Origin: Nitrospinota bacterium
GTDB taxonomy: Bacteria > UBA8248
NCBI GenBank assembly: GCA_029937135.1
Contig: JAPYQX010000005.1
Coordinates: 1 to 28,556 of the forward strand
Direction: 5' to 3'
DNA: 28,556 nucleotides
Every line of letters starts with the position of its first letter. Positions within the stretch are counted from its first letter, which is position 1. The position numbers and the translations under genes are program-made. Of this stretch, positions 1 to 7,491 are shown one piece after another. Below the pieces are notes generated by a model that saw only the letters and a program-made list of their open reading frames with translations, was not told where the DNA came from and searched no databases.

Positions 1-147
1 GGGCGCGGCCTCCGGGTCAAGACCGGCGAGGGGGATCTGGTCCTTCTCGAGGTGCAGCCCCCCGGCGGGAAGCGCATGGCGGTGTCCGACTATCTCAGGG
101 GCCGCCCGCTTGTAGATGGCGTGGTGCTGGGGGAGGAGCGGGTTTGA
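1..147 (+). CDS. fmt: Methionyl-tRNA formyltransferase, C-terminal end (partial)
   Basis: Frame 1 is open from the window edge to TGA at 145-147 and encodes 48 residues, including VKTGEGDLVLLEVQPPGGKR and then a MAVSDYLRGRPL stretch. This matches the end of the C-terminal tRNA-binding domain of Fmt, which typically reads like 'L.vLevQpeGkkrM...dFLrG'. Fmt formylates Met on initiator tRNA in the cytoplasm. The catalytic N-terminal domain lies outside the window. The stop overlaps the TTG start of rsmB (TTGA, 144-147), suggesting translational coupling. Identification rests on a short segment plus the fmt-rsmB neighbourhood. Confidence 0.85.
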   Translation, partial: GRGLRVKTGEGDLVLLEVQPPGGKRMAVSDYLRGRPLVDGVVLGEERV

Positions 148-1769
148 GTCCACGAAAAGTGAAGCAAAGGGGTTCTGCCCCGGGAGACTCCTCATCAAGG
201 GATGCATCCCCAAAGCGATCCGCCCCTAAGCGAGCGGCATCAAAGGGGAAAAAAGCCGGGGGTGCAGGTTTGAGTTCTAAGGAGGCGAAACAAAAAAGAG
301 GCCCCGCTTCAAGAGGCACGGTCTCAAGAGGCAAGGCCTCAAGGGGTAATTCTTCAAAGCGCACCGGCCCGGCGCGCAAAAAAAATAAACGGTCTACAGC
401 GCCCGCCTCCCCGGCCATGATTTCAATCCAGACGGGCGCGGACCCGGTCCGCGAGGCGGTCCACCGGGCGCTCGTCGCTTTCAGCCGGCGGCCCTCGAAT
501 GCCGAAAATCTGCTTGATCGTTTTTCGTCGCGCGATTTCGAGGCGAGAGATCGCGCGTTTTTCCGCGAACTCCTTTACGGGTCTCTCCGCTGGCGGGGCC
601 GCCTGGACGCGGCCTACGAGCGGTTCCTGAGCCAGCCGGCCGGGCGTCTATCCGGCCCGGCGCGTGAGGCCCTTCGCCTCGGTGCCTACCAGATCATGTT
701 CATGGACCGTGTCCCCAACCACGGGGCGGTGAATACCTCGGTTCACCTGGCCGGGCAGGAGGGAGGACGCGGGGCGAGAGGGCTGGTGAACGCCGTCCTT
801 CGTCGGGTATCGAGAGAGCCGCTTGACCCGCCGAAAAAGATCGAGGATCGCCTCACTGTCTGGGAGTCACACCCTCGCTGGCTGGTCCGCCGCTGGATTG
901 CCGCCCTGGGACCGAAGGCGGCGCGGGCGCGGTGCGAGGCGAACAACGCCGAGGGGCCGGTGGTCCTGCGGGTGAACCCCTGGGTAACGGACACCGCCGC
1001 GCTGGCAGAAAAACTCGCCGCCTCGGGGGTGGAGACCGAGCCGGGCCGTGTCGATCCCGACAGTTTGTGGATAAAGCCCAAGGGGGGTGGCGGGCAACCC
1101 TCCTTCACGAAGACGGCCGCCTTCACCGGAGGCGCGTTTATTGTCCAGGACGAGTCGTCGAGCCTGGCCGGGCGTTTCGCCGGGGCCGGTCCGGGCCACC
1201 GGGTGCTCGACGCCTGCGCCGCGCCGGGGGGAAAGGTGGCGGTGATGGGCTGGATGGCCGGAAAAAGGGGGGCGGTCACCGCCGCCGACAATGTACTTCG
1301 CCGGCTCGGACGGCTCAAAATCAACTGTGCTAGAATTGCTCTCCCGGTCCGGATGGTGGTGATGGACGCGGGAAATCCAGCTTTCGGCGAGGCGTTCGAC
1401 AGTGTTCTCGTGGACGCGCCCTGCTCGGGCATCGGCGTCCTCCGCCGCCACCCCGACGCCCGCTGGCGAATTCAGGAAAAAGACCTCGCCTGGCACCGGG
1501 AGGCGCAGCGGAAAATACTTGTGGGAGCGGCCCGGACCGTGCGGCCGGGCGGTTGGCTCACCTATTCGGTCTGCACGAACGAGCCCGAGGAGACCGACGA
1601 AGTGGCCCGGTCGATGGACCGTGCGGGGTTTGTGCGCGATCCGGGGGTGGCTGCTCTTCCCGAGGCGGCGCGAGCGTTCACCGGCGAGGATGGGGCGCTT
1701 CGCATCCTTCCGGAGAGTGGGCTCGGGCTCGACGGATTTTTCGCCGTCAGGTGGCGGCGGGAGGGGTGA
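144..1769 (+). CDS. rsmB: 16S rRNA (cytosine-967-C5)-methyltransferase RsmB with basic N-terminal extension
   Basis: 541 residues. Residues 1 to about 92 are Lys/Arg/Ser/Gly-rich and low complexity. A NusB-like RNA-binding domain follows (about 99-225), then a Rossmann methyltransferase domain with the SAM motif DACAAPGGK (356-364). The two cysteines of the RNA m5C methyltransferase family are in DAPCSG (C427) and YSVC (C477), so the enzyme should be active on 16S rRNA. The family is usually about 430-450 residues, and the excess is the N-terminal extension. The TTG start is chosen because it overlaps the fmt stop as TTGA. An ATG at 417 would give a family-sized protein but leave about 270 bases unexplained. 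Product confidence is high; start confidence is moderate. Confidence 0.93.
   Translation: MSPRKVKQRGSAPGDSSSRDASPKRSAPKRAASKGKKAGGAGLSSKEAKQKRGPASRGTVSRGKASRGNSSKRTGPARKKNKRSTAPASPAMISIQTGADPVREAVHRALVAFSRRPSNAENLLDRFSSRDFEARDRAFFRELLYGSLRWRGRLDAAYERFLSQPAGRLSGPAREALRLGAYQIMFMDRVPNHGAVNTSVHLAGQEGGRGARGLVNAVLRRVSREPLDPPKKIEDRLTVWESHPRWLVRRWIAALGPKAARARCEANNAEGPVVLRVNPWVTDTAALAEKLAASGVETEPGRVDPDSLWIKPKGGGGQPSFTKTAAFTGGAFIVQDESSSLAGRFAGAGPGHRVLDACAAPGGKVAVMGWMAGKRGAVTAADNVLRRLGRLKINCARIALPVRMVVMDAGNPAFGEAFDSVLVDAPCSGIGVLRRHPDARWRIQEKDLAWHREAQRKILVGAARTVRPGGWLTYSVCTNEPEETDEVARSMDRAGFVRDPGVAALPEAARAFTGEDGALRILPESGLGLDGFFAVRWRREG
309..368 (+). repeat. 15-bp tandem repeat inside rsmB
   Basis: Four units of 15 bases begin at 309, 324, 339 and 354, each starting TCAAGAGGCA or a close variant, in register with the rsmB frame. 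They encode SRGTV, SRGKA, SRGNS and SKRTG (residues 56-75). The first two units are nearly identical; the third and fourth diverge. Confidence 0.8.
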
Positions 1770-1771
1770 AA

Positions 1772-2710
1772 ATGGTCCGCGCTCTCTTCAGGGGAATCGT
1801 CTGGGCCGTATTTTTTGTGGCGCTGGGCGGGGTGGCCGGCATCGGGGCGATCTATGTCTCGCGCGGGGGCGAGGGTGTGGCCCTGCCCCGGGTGGTGGGC
1901 CAGGATATTGTCCGCGGCCTTGAGATGCTCAGTGAGCGAGGGATTCCCCTCAAGGTGAGCGGTTGGAATTTTAGTGACGAAGTGCCCCAAAACCACATCG
2001 TGAGTCAGTTGCCCGCCGGAGGCGGGCGGATTCGCAAGGGAAGGACCGTTTCGCTCGTTATCAGCCGAGGCGCGCGCGATGTAGCCGTTCCCGCTGTCGT
2101 GGGCGAGGATCTGAGCCGCGCCGAAACGTTAGTGCGGCTCAGTGGCTTGCGCGTCGGCCCCGTCGAGCGGGTGTTCGACCCCGCAAGGCGAGTGGACGAA
2201 GTGCTCGGCGTCTGGCCCCCCAGGGGCAAGAGCGTCCGCCGGGGGGACCAGGTGGTCCTCCTCGTGAGCCAGGGCCCCAGGGAGCGGGCCTACGCGATGC
2301 CCGCGCTCATCGGCGAGGGAATCAACGCCGCCCTCGACCGGGTGCGCCAGGTCGGGCTGACGGTCGGGCGCGTGCGTTATGTGGACCGGGAGGGGACGAA
2401 GCGCGGCACCATCGTGGCCCAGATTCCGCAGGTGGGCCAGCGCGTTCTGGCGGGCCAGCGAGTGCATGCGGATGTGGCGCGCGGCTCCCAGGCGCTGGTG
2501 GGCAATTTCAGCGTTTTGCGCTACCGGGTTCCGCCCCGCCGGCCCCGCCGCCAGCTTCGCATCGAGCTCGAATCGGGGGGCGAAAAAAGCGACGCTCTGG
2601 ACCGTGAGGTCCGCGCGGGCGAGGAGATTCACCTCATGATCCCCATCAAGGGCAAAACCTGGGCGAGAATTTATCTCGACGGCGAACTTATCGAAGAACA
2701 AGACCACTAG
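1772..2710 (+). CDS. PASTA-domain membrane-anchored protein
   Basis: 312 residues. A hydrophobic segment at about 8-29 looks like a signal anchor with the rest periplasmic. Three PASTA repeats follow at about 36-100, 103-168 and 174-239, each beginning with a 'P.vvG.....A' type motif (PRVVGQDI, PAVVGEDL, PALIGEGI). A C-terminal region of about 70 residues is not recognised. PASTA domains bind peptidoglycan or muropeptides in Ser/Thr kinases and PBPs. Here there is no kinase or transpeptidase domain, so a wall-sensing or binding role is inference. The ATG at 1772 follows GGGAGGGG by about 5 bases. A GTG at 1766 would overlap the rsmB stop as GTGA and is an alternative start. It is probably cotranscribed with rsmB and rpe. 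Confidence 0.85.
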   Translation: MVRALFRGIVWAVFFVALGGVAGIGAIYVSRGGEGVALPRVVGQDIVRGLEMLSERGIPLKVSGWNFSDEVPQNHIVSQLPAGGGRIRKGRTVSLVISRGARDVAVPAVVGEDLSRAETLVRLSGLRVGPVERVFDPARRVDEVLGVWPPRGKSVRRGDQVVLLVSQGPRERAYAMPALIGEGINAALDRVRQVGLTVGRVRYVDREGTKRGTIVAQIPQVGQRVLAGQRVHADVARGSQALVGNFSVLRYRVPPRRPRRQLRIELESGGEKSDALDREVRAGEEIHLMIPIKGKTWARIYLDGELIEEQDH

Positions 2711-2721
2711 GAAACCCACGG

Positions 2722-3402
2722 ATGCCGAAACCGGATATGACGCGCGGCCCGGTCCGCGTGGCGCCCTCCCTGCTCTCTTGCCGCTTCGAGGTCATGGCTG
2801 AGGAAATCGCCGCCGTCGTCGAGGCGGGGGCCGACTGGCTCCATTTCGATGTCATGGACGGCCACTTTGTTCCCAATATCTCGGTCGGGCCCCTCGGGGT
2901 GGAGGCCGCGCGGCGGGCTTCGCCGGAGCTTGTCCTCGACGTGCACCTGATGATTTCCGAGCCCGACAAGTATCTGGAAGCCTTTGCCCGAGCGGGGGCG
3001 GACATCCTCACTGTTCATGTCGAGACCTCGCCCGACATCCGCCGCACGCTCGGGAAAATACGCGGCCTCGGCGTTTGCGCCGGGGTGACCCTGAACCCCG
3101 GAACCCCGCTCGAGGCCGTCGAGGCGGTTTTAGGGGATGTGGACATGGCGCTGGTGATGAGCGTGAACCCAGGTTTTTCGGGCCAGAGCTTCATCCCCGA
3201 ATCTCTGGCGCGAATCCGTGCGCTTAGGGAGCGTATCGCCCGGGAGGGCCTCCCAGCCCTGCTTGAGGTGGACGGGGGGGTCAAACCCGACAACGCGGCC
3301 GAAATCCGCGAGGCGGGGGCGGATATCCTGGTGGCCGGCTCCGCCGTCTATGGTGCGGGCGACTATGCCGAGGCCATCCGGGCCATTCGGGGCGGGGATT
3401 GA
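2722..3402 (+). CDS. rpe: Ribulose-phosphate 3-epimerase
   Basis: 226 residues, the usual length. Rpe interconverts ribulose 5-phosphate and xylulose 5-phosphate in the pentose phosphate pathway and Calvin cycle. The TIM-barrel motifs are intact: APSLLSCRF at the N-terminus, HFDVMDGHFVPN (metal ligands H41 and D43), VLDVHLM (H75), VMSVNPGFSGQ, and LEVDGGVKPDN (D184). D43 and D184 are the family acid/base pair. The ATG at 2722 follows AGGAAA at 2709 by 7 bases; an in-frame ATG at 2737 is a second option. It lies 11 bases after the PASTA gene, so it is probably the last gene of the fmt-rsmB-PASTA-rpe unit. Confidence 0.97.
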   Translation: MPKPDMTRGPVRVAPSLLSCRFEVMAEEIAAVVEAGADWLHFDVMDGHFVPNISVGPLGVEAARRASPELVLDVHLMISEPDKYLEAFARAGADILTVHVETSPDIRRTLGKIRGLGVCAGVTLNPGTPLEAVEAVLGDVDMALVMSVNPGFSGQSFIPESLARIRALRERIAREGLPALLEVDGGVKPDNAAEIREAGADILVAGSAVYGAGDYAEAIRAIRGGD

Positions 3403-3410
3403 AGCGCCTG

Positions 3411-3439
3411 TTGAAATGGCCCCGGATTTCCCTTATAAG
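3411..3439 (+). promoter_or_regulatory. Sigma70-type promoter for the ffh-rplS operon
   Basis: TTGAAA at 3411-3416 and TATAAG at 3434-3439 are separated by exactly 17 bases. The region lies in the 115-base gap between rpe and ffh, with the AT-rich -10 standing out in GC-rich sequence. Initiation would be expected near 3446, giving a leader of about 70 bases before ffh. Confidence 0.65.
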
Positions 3440-3466
3440 AACATGTTTTTCTGGGCTTTACTGGTG

Positions 3467-3502
3467 GCCCCCCGGCCCCGGTCACCTTTGCCGCCGGGGG
3501 GC
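3467..3502 (+). promoter_or_regulatory. GC-rich hairpin in the ffh leader
   Basis: GCCCCCCGG (3467-3475) is a perfect 9-base inverted repeat of CCGGGGGGC (3494-3502), with an 18-base loop. No T-run follows, so it is not a standard intrinsic terminator. It ends just before the AGAGAGGG ribosome binding site of ffh, where it could affect translation or mRNA stability. The function is inference. Confidence 0.45.
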
Positions 3503-3517
3503 GGAAGAGAGGGTTAA

Positions 3518-4852
3518 ATGTTTGAAGGATTGCGGGATCGCCTGACCGGAATTTTCCGGGACATTCGCTCCCGCGGTGTGCTCGGGGAGCGTGAGGTCGA
3601 TGCCGCTCTCCGCGAAATCCGGTTGGCCCTCCTCGAGGCGGACGTTAACTTCAAGGTCGCCAAGGATTTTATCGCCCGGATAAGGGGTGATATCATCGGG
3701 ATCGATCAGGCCGCCCACCTTGATCCCTCCCAGCAGGTTGTAAAAGCGGTGCAAGCCGCACTGGTCGAATTGATGGGCGGCCGCGGGGCGGAACTCGAAA
3801 AAGCCTCATCAGGCGTGACGACGGTGATGCTCGTTGGCCTTCAGGGCTCGGGAAAGACCACCAGCGCGGGCAAGCTCGCCCTCCGGCTGAGGAAGCGGGG
3901 CCTCCGCGTCCTGTTGGCGCCGGCGGACGTGGCCCGGCCCGCTGCGATCCTCCAGCTCAAGCGGCTCGCCGAGCTGGCCGGCGCCGACGCGTTCGACTCC
4001 GAGGGGATGAAGGACCCGGTCGCCATCGTGCGCTCGGCGGTGGAGCGCGCCAAGCGAGAGCACTACGACTATTGCATCGTGGACACCGCGGGCCGGATGC
4101 AGGTGGACGAGGCCCTGATGGACGAGCTTCGCCTGATGAAGGAGGCGGCCTTGCCCCATGAGGTCCTGCTCGTGGCGGACGCCATGACCGGCCAGGAGGC
4201 GGTCAACCTCGGCGAGGCCTTCGGCGAAGCCGTCGGCCTGACCGGGGTCATGCTCACGAAGATGGACGGCGACGCGCGCGGCGGGGCGGCGGTTTCTCTT
4301 CGCGCGGTGACCGGGGTGCCCATCAAGCTTGTCGGCGTCGGCGAAAAACTCGACGCCCTCGAGGAGTTTCACCCCGAGCGGATGGCCTCGCGGATACTCG
4401 GCATGGGCGACGTACTCTCGCTCATCGAAAAGGCCGAGGCGGCCTTTGAGCCCGAAGCGGCGCGGGCGATGGCCGAGAAGATACAGAGGGGGGTTTTTAC
4501 ACTCGAAACGCTGCGTGACCAGATGCTCCAGATGCGCAAGATGGGATCGATGAGCGATATTCTCTCGATGGTTCCGGGCATGGGCGCCAAGATGAAAGAT
4601 GTCGAGGTGGACGATAAGGAAATCGTCCGCACGGTAGCCATCATCGACTCGATGACGCCCGGGGAGCGGCGGCGCCCGGCGGTCATCAAGGCCAGCCGCC
4701 GGAAGCGGATCGCGGCGGGCAGCGGAACCGAGGTCATGCACGTCAACAAGGTGCTCAAGCAATTCACGCAGATGCAAAAACTGATGCGCGGAATTTCCAA
4801 AGGTGGAAAACGCAAACAGATGCAAATGATGCAGCAGATGATTAATCGTTAA
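3518..4852 (+). CDS. ffh: Signal recognition particle GTPase Ffh (SRP54)
   Basis: 444 residues, normal length. Ffh binds 4.5S RNA and signal sequences of nascent chains and, with FtsY, delivers ribosomes to the membrane translocon. It has an N-terminal helical N domain (about 1-95), then the G domain with GLQGSGKTT (107-115), DTAGR (189-193) and TKMDGDARGG (247-256). The Met-rich M domain (about 300-444) contains the 'SRRKRIAAGSG' RNA-binding helix and ends in MQMMQQM. The ATG at 3518 follows AGAGAGGG by about 5 bases. It is the first gene after the promoter at 3411. The 4.5S RNA gene is not in this window. Confidence 0.98.
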   Translation: MFEGLRDRLTGIFRDIRSRGVLGEREVDAALREIRLALLEADVNFKVAKDFIARIRGDIIGIDQAAHLDPSQQVVKAVQAALVELMGGRGAELEKASSGVTTVMLVGLQGSGKTTSAGKLALRLRKRGLRVLLAPADVARPAAILQLKRLAELAGADAFDSEGMKDPVAIVRSAVERAKREHYDYCIVDTAGRMQVDEALMDELRLMKEAALPHEVLLVADAMTGQEAVNLGEAFGEAVGLTGVMLTKMDGDARGGAAVSLRAVTGVPIKLVGVGEKLDALEEFHPERMASRILGMGDVLSLIEKAEAAFEPEAARAMAEKIQRGVFTLETLRDQMLQMRKMGSMSDILSMVPGMGAKMKDVEVDDKEIVRTVAIIDSMTPGERRRPAVIKASRRKRIAAGSGTEVMHVNKVLKQFTQMQKLMRGISKGGKRKQMQMMQQMINR

Positions 4853-4862
4853 GGAGAGAAAA

Positions 4863-5108
4863 ATGGCGGTAAAAATCAGACTTGCCCGTGGCGGAATGAA
4901 AAAGGCCCCGCGCTATCGCGTCGTTGTTCAGGACGAGCATATGCCGAGGGACGGACGGTTTATCGAAGCCGTTGGACGCTATGATCCCACGAAGAGCCCC
5001 TCCTTCGTCGAACTCGACGCCGAGCGGATCAAGGTTTGGCTGAGCAAAGGGGCCAAACCCACCCAGACGGTCAAGAACTTGCTCGACAAGGCCGGAATCG
5101 GAATCTAG
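4863..5108 (+). CDS. rpsP: 30S ribosomal protein bS16
   Basis: 81 residues, typical size. The start MAVKIRLARGGMKKAPRYRV and the 'DGRFIEAVGRYDP' segment are diagnostic of bS16, a small-subunit assembly protein. The ATG follows AAGGAGA by 6 bases, 10 bases after ffh. In many bacteria a small KH-domain protein gene (khpA) follows rpsP; here the next gene is rimM, 32 bases on. Confidence 0.98.
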   Translation: MAVKIRLARGGMKKAPRYRVVVQDEHMPRDGRFIEAVGRYDPTKSPSFVELDAERIKVWLSKGAKPTQTVKNLLDKAGIGI

Positions 5109-5140
5109 CCCCGGTCCGCCGGGAGCCAGGAGGAGCCGGG

Positions 5141-5710
5141 ATGAGCGGGCGCGTGGCCGTGGGAGTGGCGGTCAAGGCCCAGGGGCTCAAGGGCGAGGTC
5201 CGCGTCCGTCCCTGGCTCGACGATGTGGATGTTTACGCGGGTATCGGAGAAGTTTTTTTTGCCTCCGACCCCTCGCGCGGGCTCGAGATCGAATCCTTCA
5301 AAAGAGGGGGAAAGGGTTCGGTCATTTGGAAGTTTAGGGGTTTTGACAGCCTCGAAGCCGCTGAAGGGCTTCGGGGCGAAGTTTTTTTGGCCGACAGGGC
5401 GCTGCTCCCGGGGCCCGGCGAGGGCGTTTACTACTGGGAGGATTTCGAAGGCCGGGACGCGGTGGATGAATCGGGCCGCCTGCTGGGCCAGATTGTGGAT
5501 ATGTTCGGCGCCGGCGGGAACGACATCATCGTCATCAAGTCCCCGGAGGGGGGAGAGCTTCTGATCCCCGCTGTCAGAGAAGCGGTCATTCGTGCCGAGG
5601 AGGGCCGCTGGATTTTCCGGCCCCCTGAAATCGCCCCCGGACCGGATGATCCGGACGGCCGGGACGAGGAGCACGAGCCGGATGATGAGGAGGGCCGCGG
5701 TGAGGTTTGA
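5141..5710 (+). CDS. rimM: Ribosome maturation factor RimM
   Basis: 189 residues. RimM assists 30S head assembly, binding uS19. An N-terminal RimM barrel (about 3-88) has the VAVGVAVKAQGLKGEVRV start. A PRC-barrel domain (about 95-165) includes YYWEDFEGRDAVDESGRLLG and IPAVREAVI. A highly acidic tail (DDPDGRDEEHEPDDEEG) extends past the usual end. The ATG at 5141 is chosen for the AGGAGGAG ribosome binding site just upstream and the family-like N-terminus. The stop lies 11 bases inside trmD, so translation of the two is probably coupled. Confidence 0.95.
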   Translation: MSGRVAVGVAVKAQGLKGEVRVRPWLDDVDVYAGIGEVFFASDPSRGLEIESFKRGGKGSVIWKFRGFDSLEAAEGLRGEVFLADRALLPGPGEGVYYWEDFEGRDAVDESGRLLGQIVDMFGAGGNDIIVIKSPEGGELLIPAVREAVIRAEEGRWIFRPPEIAPGPDDPDGRDEEHEPDDEEGRGEV

Positions 5711-6428
5711 TGTTCTGACGGTCTTTCCCGATATGCTTGAGGCGGTCTTCGGCTACGGCGTCGTGGGCCGGGCGCGCGAGCGGGGTCTCATCGAGTTGAA
5801 GGCGTGGGACCTCCGTGATTTCGCCGAGGGGAGCTACCGCCAGGTGGACGACTCGCCCTACGGCGGCGGCGGCGGTATGGTCATGAAGCCCGAGCCGTTA
5901 GCCCGTGCGATCGAGGCTATCTCGGCCGAATGCTCGCCCCGGCGGATATTCCTCTCCCCCCAGGGGAGGCCCTTCGATCAGAAAAAGGCCGAGGAACTGG
6001 CCGCCGGGCAGAGCCCACTGCTCCTGGTTTGCGGCCGCTACGAGGGGGTGGACGAGCGGGTCCGCGAGGGGTTCGTTGACGAGGAAATCTCGGTGGGCGA
6101 TTACGTGCTGACCGGGGGCGAGCTCCCGGCCCTCGTCGTGATCGATGCCGTGAGCCGTCTCCTGCCCGGTGTGCTGGGCAACGAGGACTCGGCCGCCAAC
6201 GACAGCTTTACGACGGGACTGCTGGACTGCCCCCACTACACGCGCCCCCCCGAGTTCCGGGGGATGCGGGTGCCCGAGGCGCTCATGTCGGGGAATCACG
6301 AAGAAATCCACCGATGGCGGCGCCGGGCCGTGCTGGAGCGCACACGGGAGCGGCGGGGCGATCTTCTCGAAAGAGCGGAGCTGAGCGAAGAGGATCGCCG
6401 TCTGATGGGGCGGTCCCCCGAGAGCTGA
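5700..6428 (+). CDS. trmD: tRNA (guanine-37-N1)-methyltransferase TrmD
   Basis: 242 residues from the GTG at 5700. TrmD makes m1G37 in tRNAs reading CNN and related codons and so prevents +1 frameshifting; tRNA-Leu(CAG) later in this window is a likely substrate. SPOUT-fold motifs are intact: RFDVLTVFPDM start, DDSPYGGGGGMVMKPEP, LSPQGRPF, LVCGRYEGVDERV, and the knot region ISVGDYVLTGGELPALV. GTG is preferred because AGGAGG lies 6 bases before it. An in-frame ATG at 5685 would add five residues but has a poorer ribosome binding site. It overlaps the end of rimM by 11 bases. Confidence 0.97.
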   Translation: MRFDVLTVFPDMLEAVFGYGVVGRARERGLIELKAWDLRDFAEGSYRQVDDSPYGGGGGMVMKPEPLARAIEAISAECSPRRIFLSPQGRPFDQKKAEELAAGQSPLLLVCGRYEGVDERVREGFVDEEISVGDYVLTGGELPALVVIDAVSRLLPGVLGNEDSAANDSFTTGLLDCPHYTRPPEFRGMRVPEALMSGNHEEIHRWRRRAVLERTRERRGDLLERAELSEEDRRLMGRSPES

Positions 6429-6461
6429 AGATGCCGAGGGCCTGAGAGGGAGGAAGCCAGA

Positions 6462-7079
6462 TTGTTCCGCAGCTATATCGCGTTGATTCACCATCCGGTG
6501 ATGGACCAGACGGGCCGGGAGGTGACTTCATCGGTCACGAGCCTGGATATGCACGATCTGGCCCGGGCGGCCCGCACCTATGGCATCCGGGGCACGTTTG
6601 TGGTACACCCTTCGGCGGTTCAGCGCCGGTTTATCGCCCATGTGACGGGGCATTTTGTCAGCGGCCCTGGCCGACGGTCTCACCCCGAGCGGGGCGAGAC
6701 CCTGGATATGCAGCTCAATGTTGTTCCGGACCTCGGCGGCGCAATCGAGGCGATTGAGGCCCGGGAAGGCGAAAAGCCCCTGCTGGTGGGCACTTCGGCC
6801 AGGGAAGGGGAGGGCACCACCGGCTACGGGCGGTTGGGCGCTCTTCTCCGGGGCGGCGCCCGGCCCGGCCTGATACTCTTCGGCACGAGTTGGGGGCTGA
6901 CGCCTGAGGTGATGGATCTGCTGGATTTCAGACTTCCTCCCCTACGGGGGCGGGAGGTTTCAGGGTATAATCATTTATCGGTCCGGGCAGCGGCGGCCGT
7001 CATCCTGGATCGCCTGTTTGGTGACACGGAGCCGCCCGCGGCGGCGGCTGAATTGTTTGAAGAGGGAGCAAGGCCTTGA
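6462..7079 (+). CDS. SPOUT-type SAM-dependent RNA methyltransferase (Methyltrn_RNA_4 family)
   Basis: 205 residues. The opening YIALIHHPVMDQTGREV, then SVTSLDMHDLARAARTYGIR, match a trmD-neighbour family (the DUF2168 / Methyltrn_RNA_4 group, structurally SPOUT) known from Desulfobacterota, Aquificae and relatives. The C-terminal LILFGTSWGLTPEVMDLLDF stretch resembles the SPOUT cofactor-binding knot. The RNA substrate is, as far as I know, not firmly established. The TTG at 6462 is chosen because GGGAGGAAG precedes it and the family start aligns there. Its stop overlaps the TTG of rplS (TTGA, 7076-7079). Its position between trmD and rplS supports a role in tRNA or rRNA modification. Confidence 0.85.
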   Translation: MFRSYIALIHHPVMDQTGREVTSSVTSLDMHDLARAARTYGIRGTFVVHPSAVQRRFIAHVTGHFVSGPGRRSHPERGETLDMQLNVVPDLGGAIEAIEAREGEKPLLVGTSAREGEGTTGYGRLGALLRGGARPGLILFGTSWGLTPEVMDLLDFRLPPLRGREVSGYNHLSVRAAAAVILDRLFGDTEPPAAAAELFEEGARP

Positions 7080-7423
7080 ATGTCATTGATCGTATAGAGC
7101 GCGAGGGGATGCGAAAAGATATCCCCGATTTTAAGCCGGGAGATACGGTCCGGGTTCACGTCAAAATTGTCGAGGGCGACAAGGAGCGGGTCCAGGTGTT
7201 CGAGGGATTCGTGCTCGGCCGCCGTGGCGGGGGGATCAGGGAAACTTTCCGGGTCCGGAAGTTGTCCTACGGCATCGGCGTCGAGCGGGTTTTTCCGCTT
7301 CACTCCCCGCGGCTCGAGAAAATAGAAGTGATCCGGAAGGGTCGTGTCCGCCGGGCAAAGCTCTACTATCTCAGGGACAGGCGGGGCAAGGCGGCCCAGG
7401 TGAAGGAAAAACGCCACCACTAG
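7076..7423 (+). CDS. rplS: 50S ribosomal protein bL19
   Basis: 115 residues, typical. Motifs DFKPGDTVRVHVKIVEGDKER, VQVFEGFVLGRRGGG, TFRVRKLSYGIGVERVFPLHSP and the basic KGRVRRAKLYYLRDRRGKAA end identify bL19, which sits at the 30S-50S interface. The start is TTG at 7076, overlapping the preceding stop as TTGA; the ATG at 7080 is out of frame. It is the last gene of the operon and is followed by a strong terminator. Confidence 0.98.
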   Translation: MNVIDRIEREGMRKDIPDFKPGDTVRVHVKIVEGDKERVQVFEGFVLGRRGGGIRETFRVRKLSYGIGVERVFPLHSPRLEKIEVIRKGRVRRAKLYYLRDRRGKAAQVKEKRHH

Positions 7424-7460
7424 AAGTGGCCCGGATGTGAACCGAATTTCAAGAATACAC

Positions 7461-7491
7461 GCGGCGGGGGATACCCCGCCGCTTTTTTTTT
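7461..7491 (+). terminator. Rho-independent terminator of the ffh-rplS operon
   Basis: A perfect 9-bp stem, GCGGCGGGG (7461-7469) with CCCCGCCGC (7474-7482) and a 4-base loop, is followed by nine T residues (7483-7491). The stop codon of the convergent hydrolase gene lies inside this T-run. On the minus strand the hairpin lacks a good U-tract. Confidence 0.93.

Noticed and set aside
3461..3510. Intrinsic terminator between rpe and ffh
   Set aside because: The stem is strong but no T-run follows on the plus strand, and it lies downstream of the likely ffh promoter.
3809..4825. 338-residue minus-strand frame opposite ffh
   Set aside because: His/Leu/Arg-rich translation with no family features, fully inside ffh.
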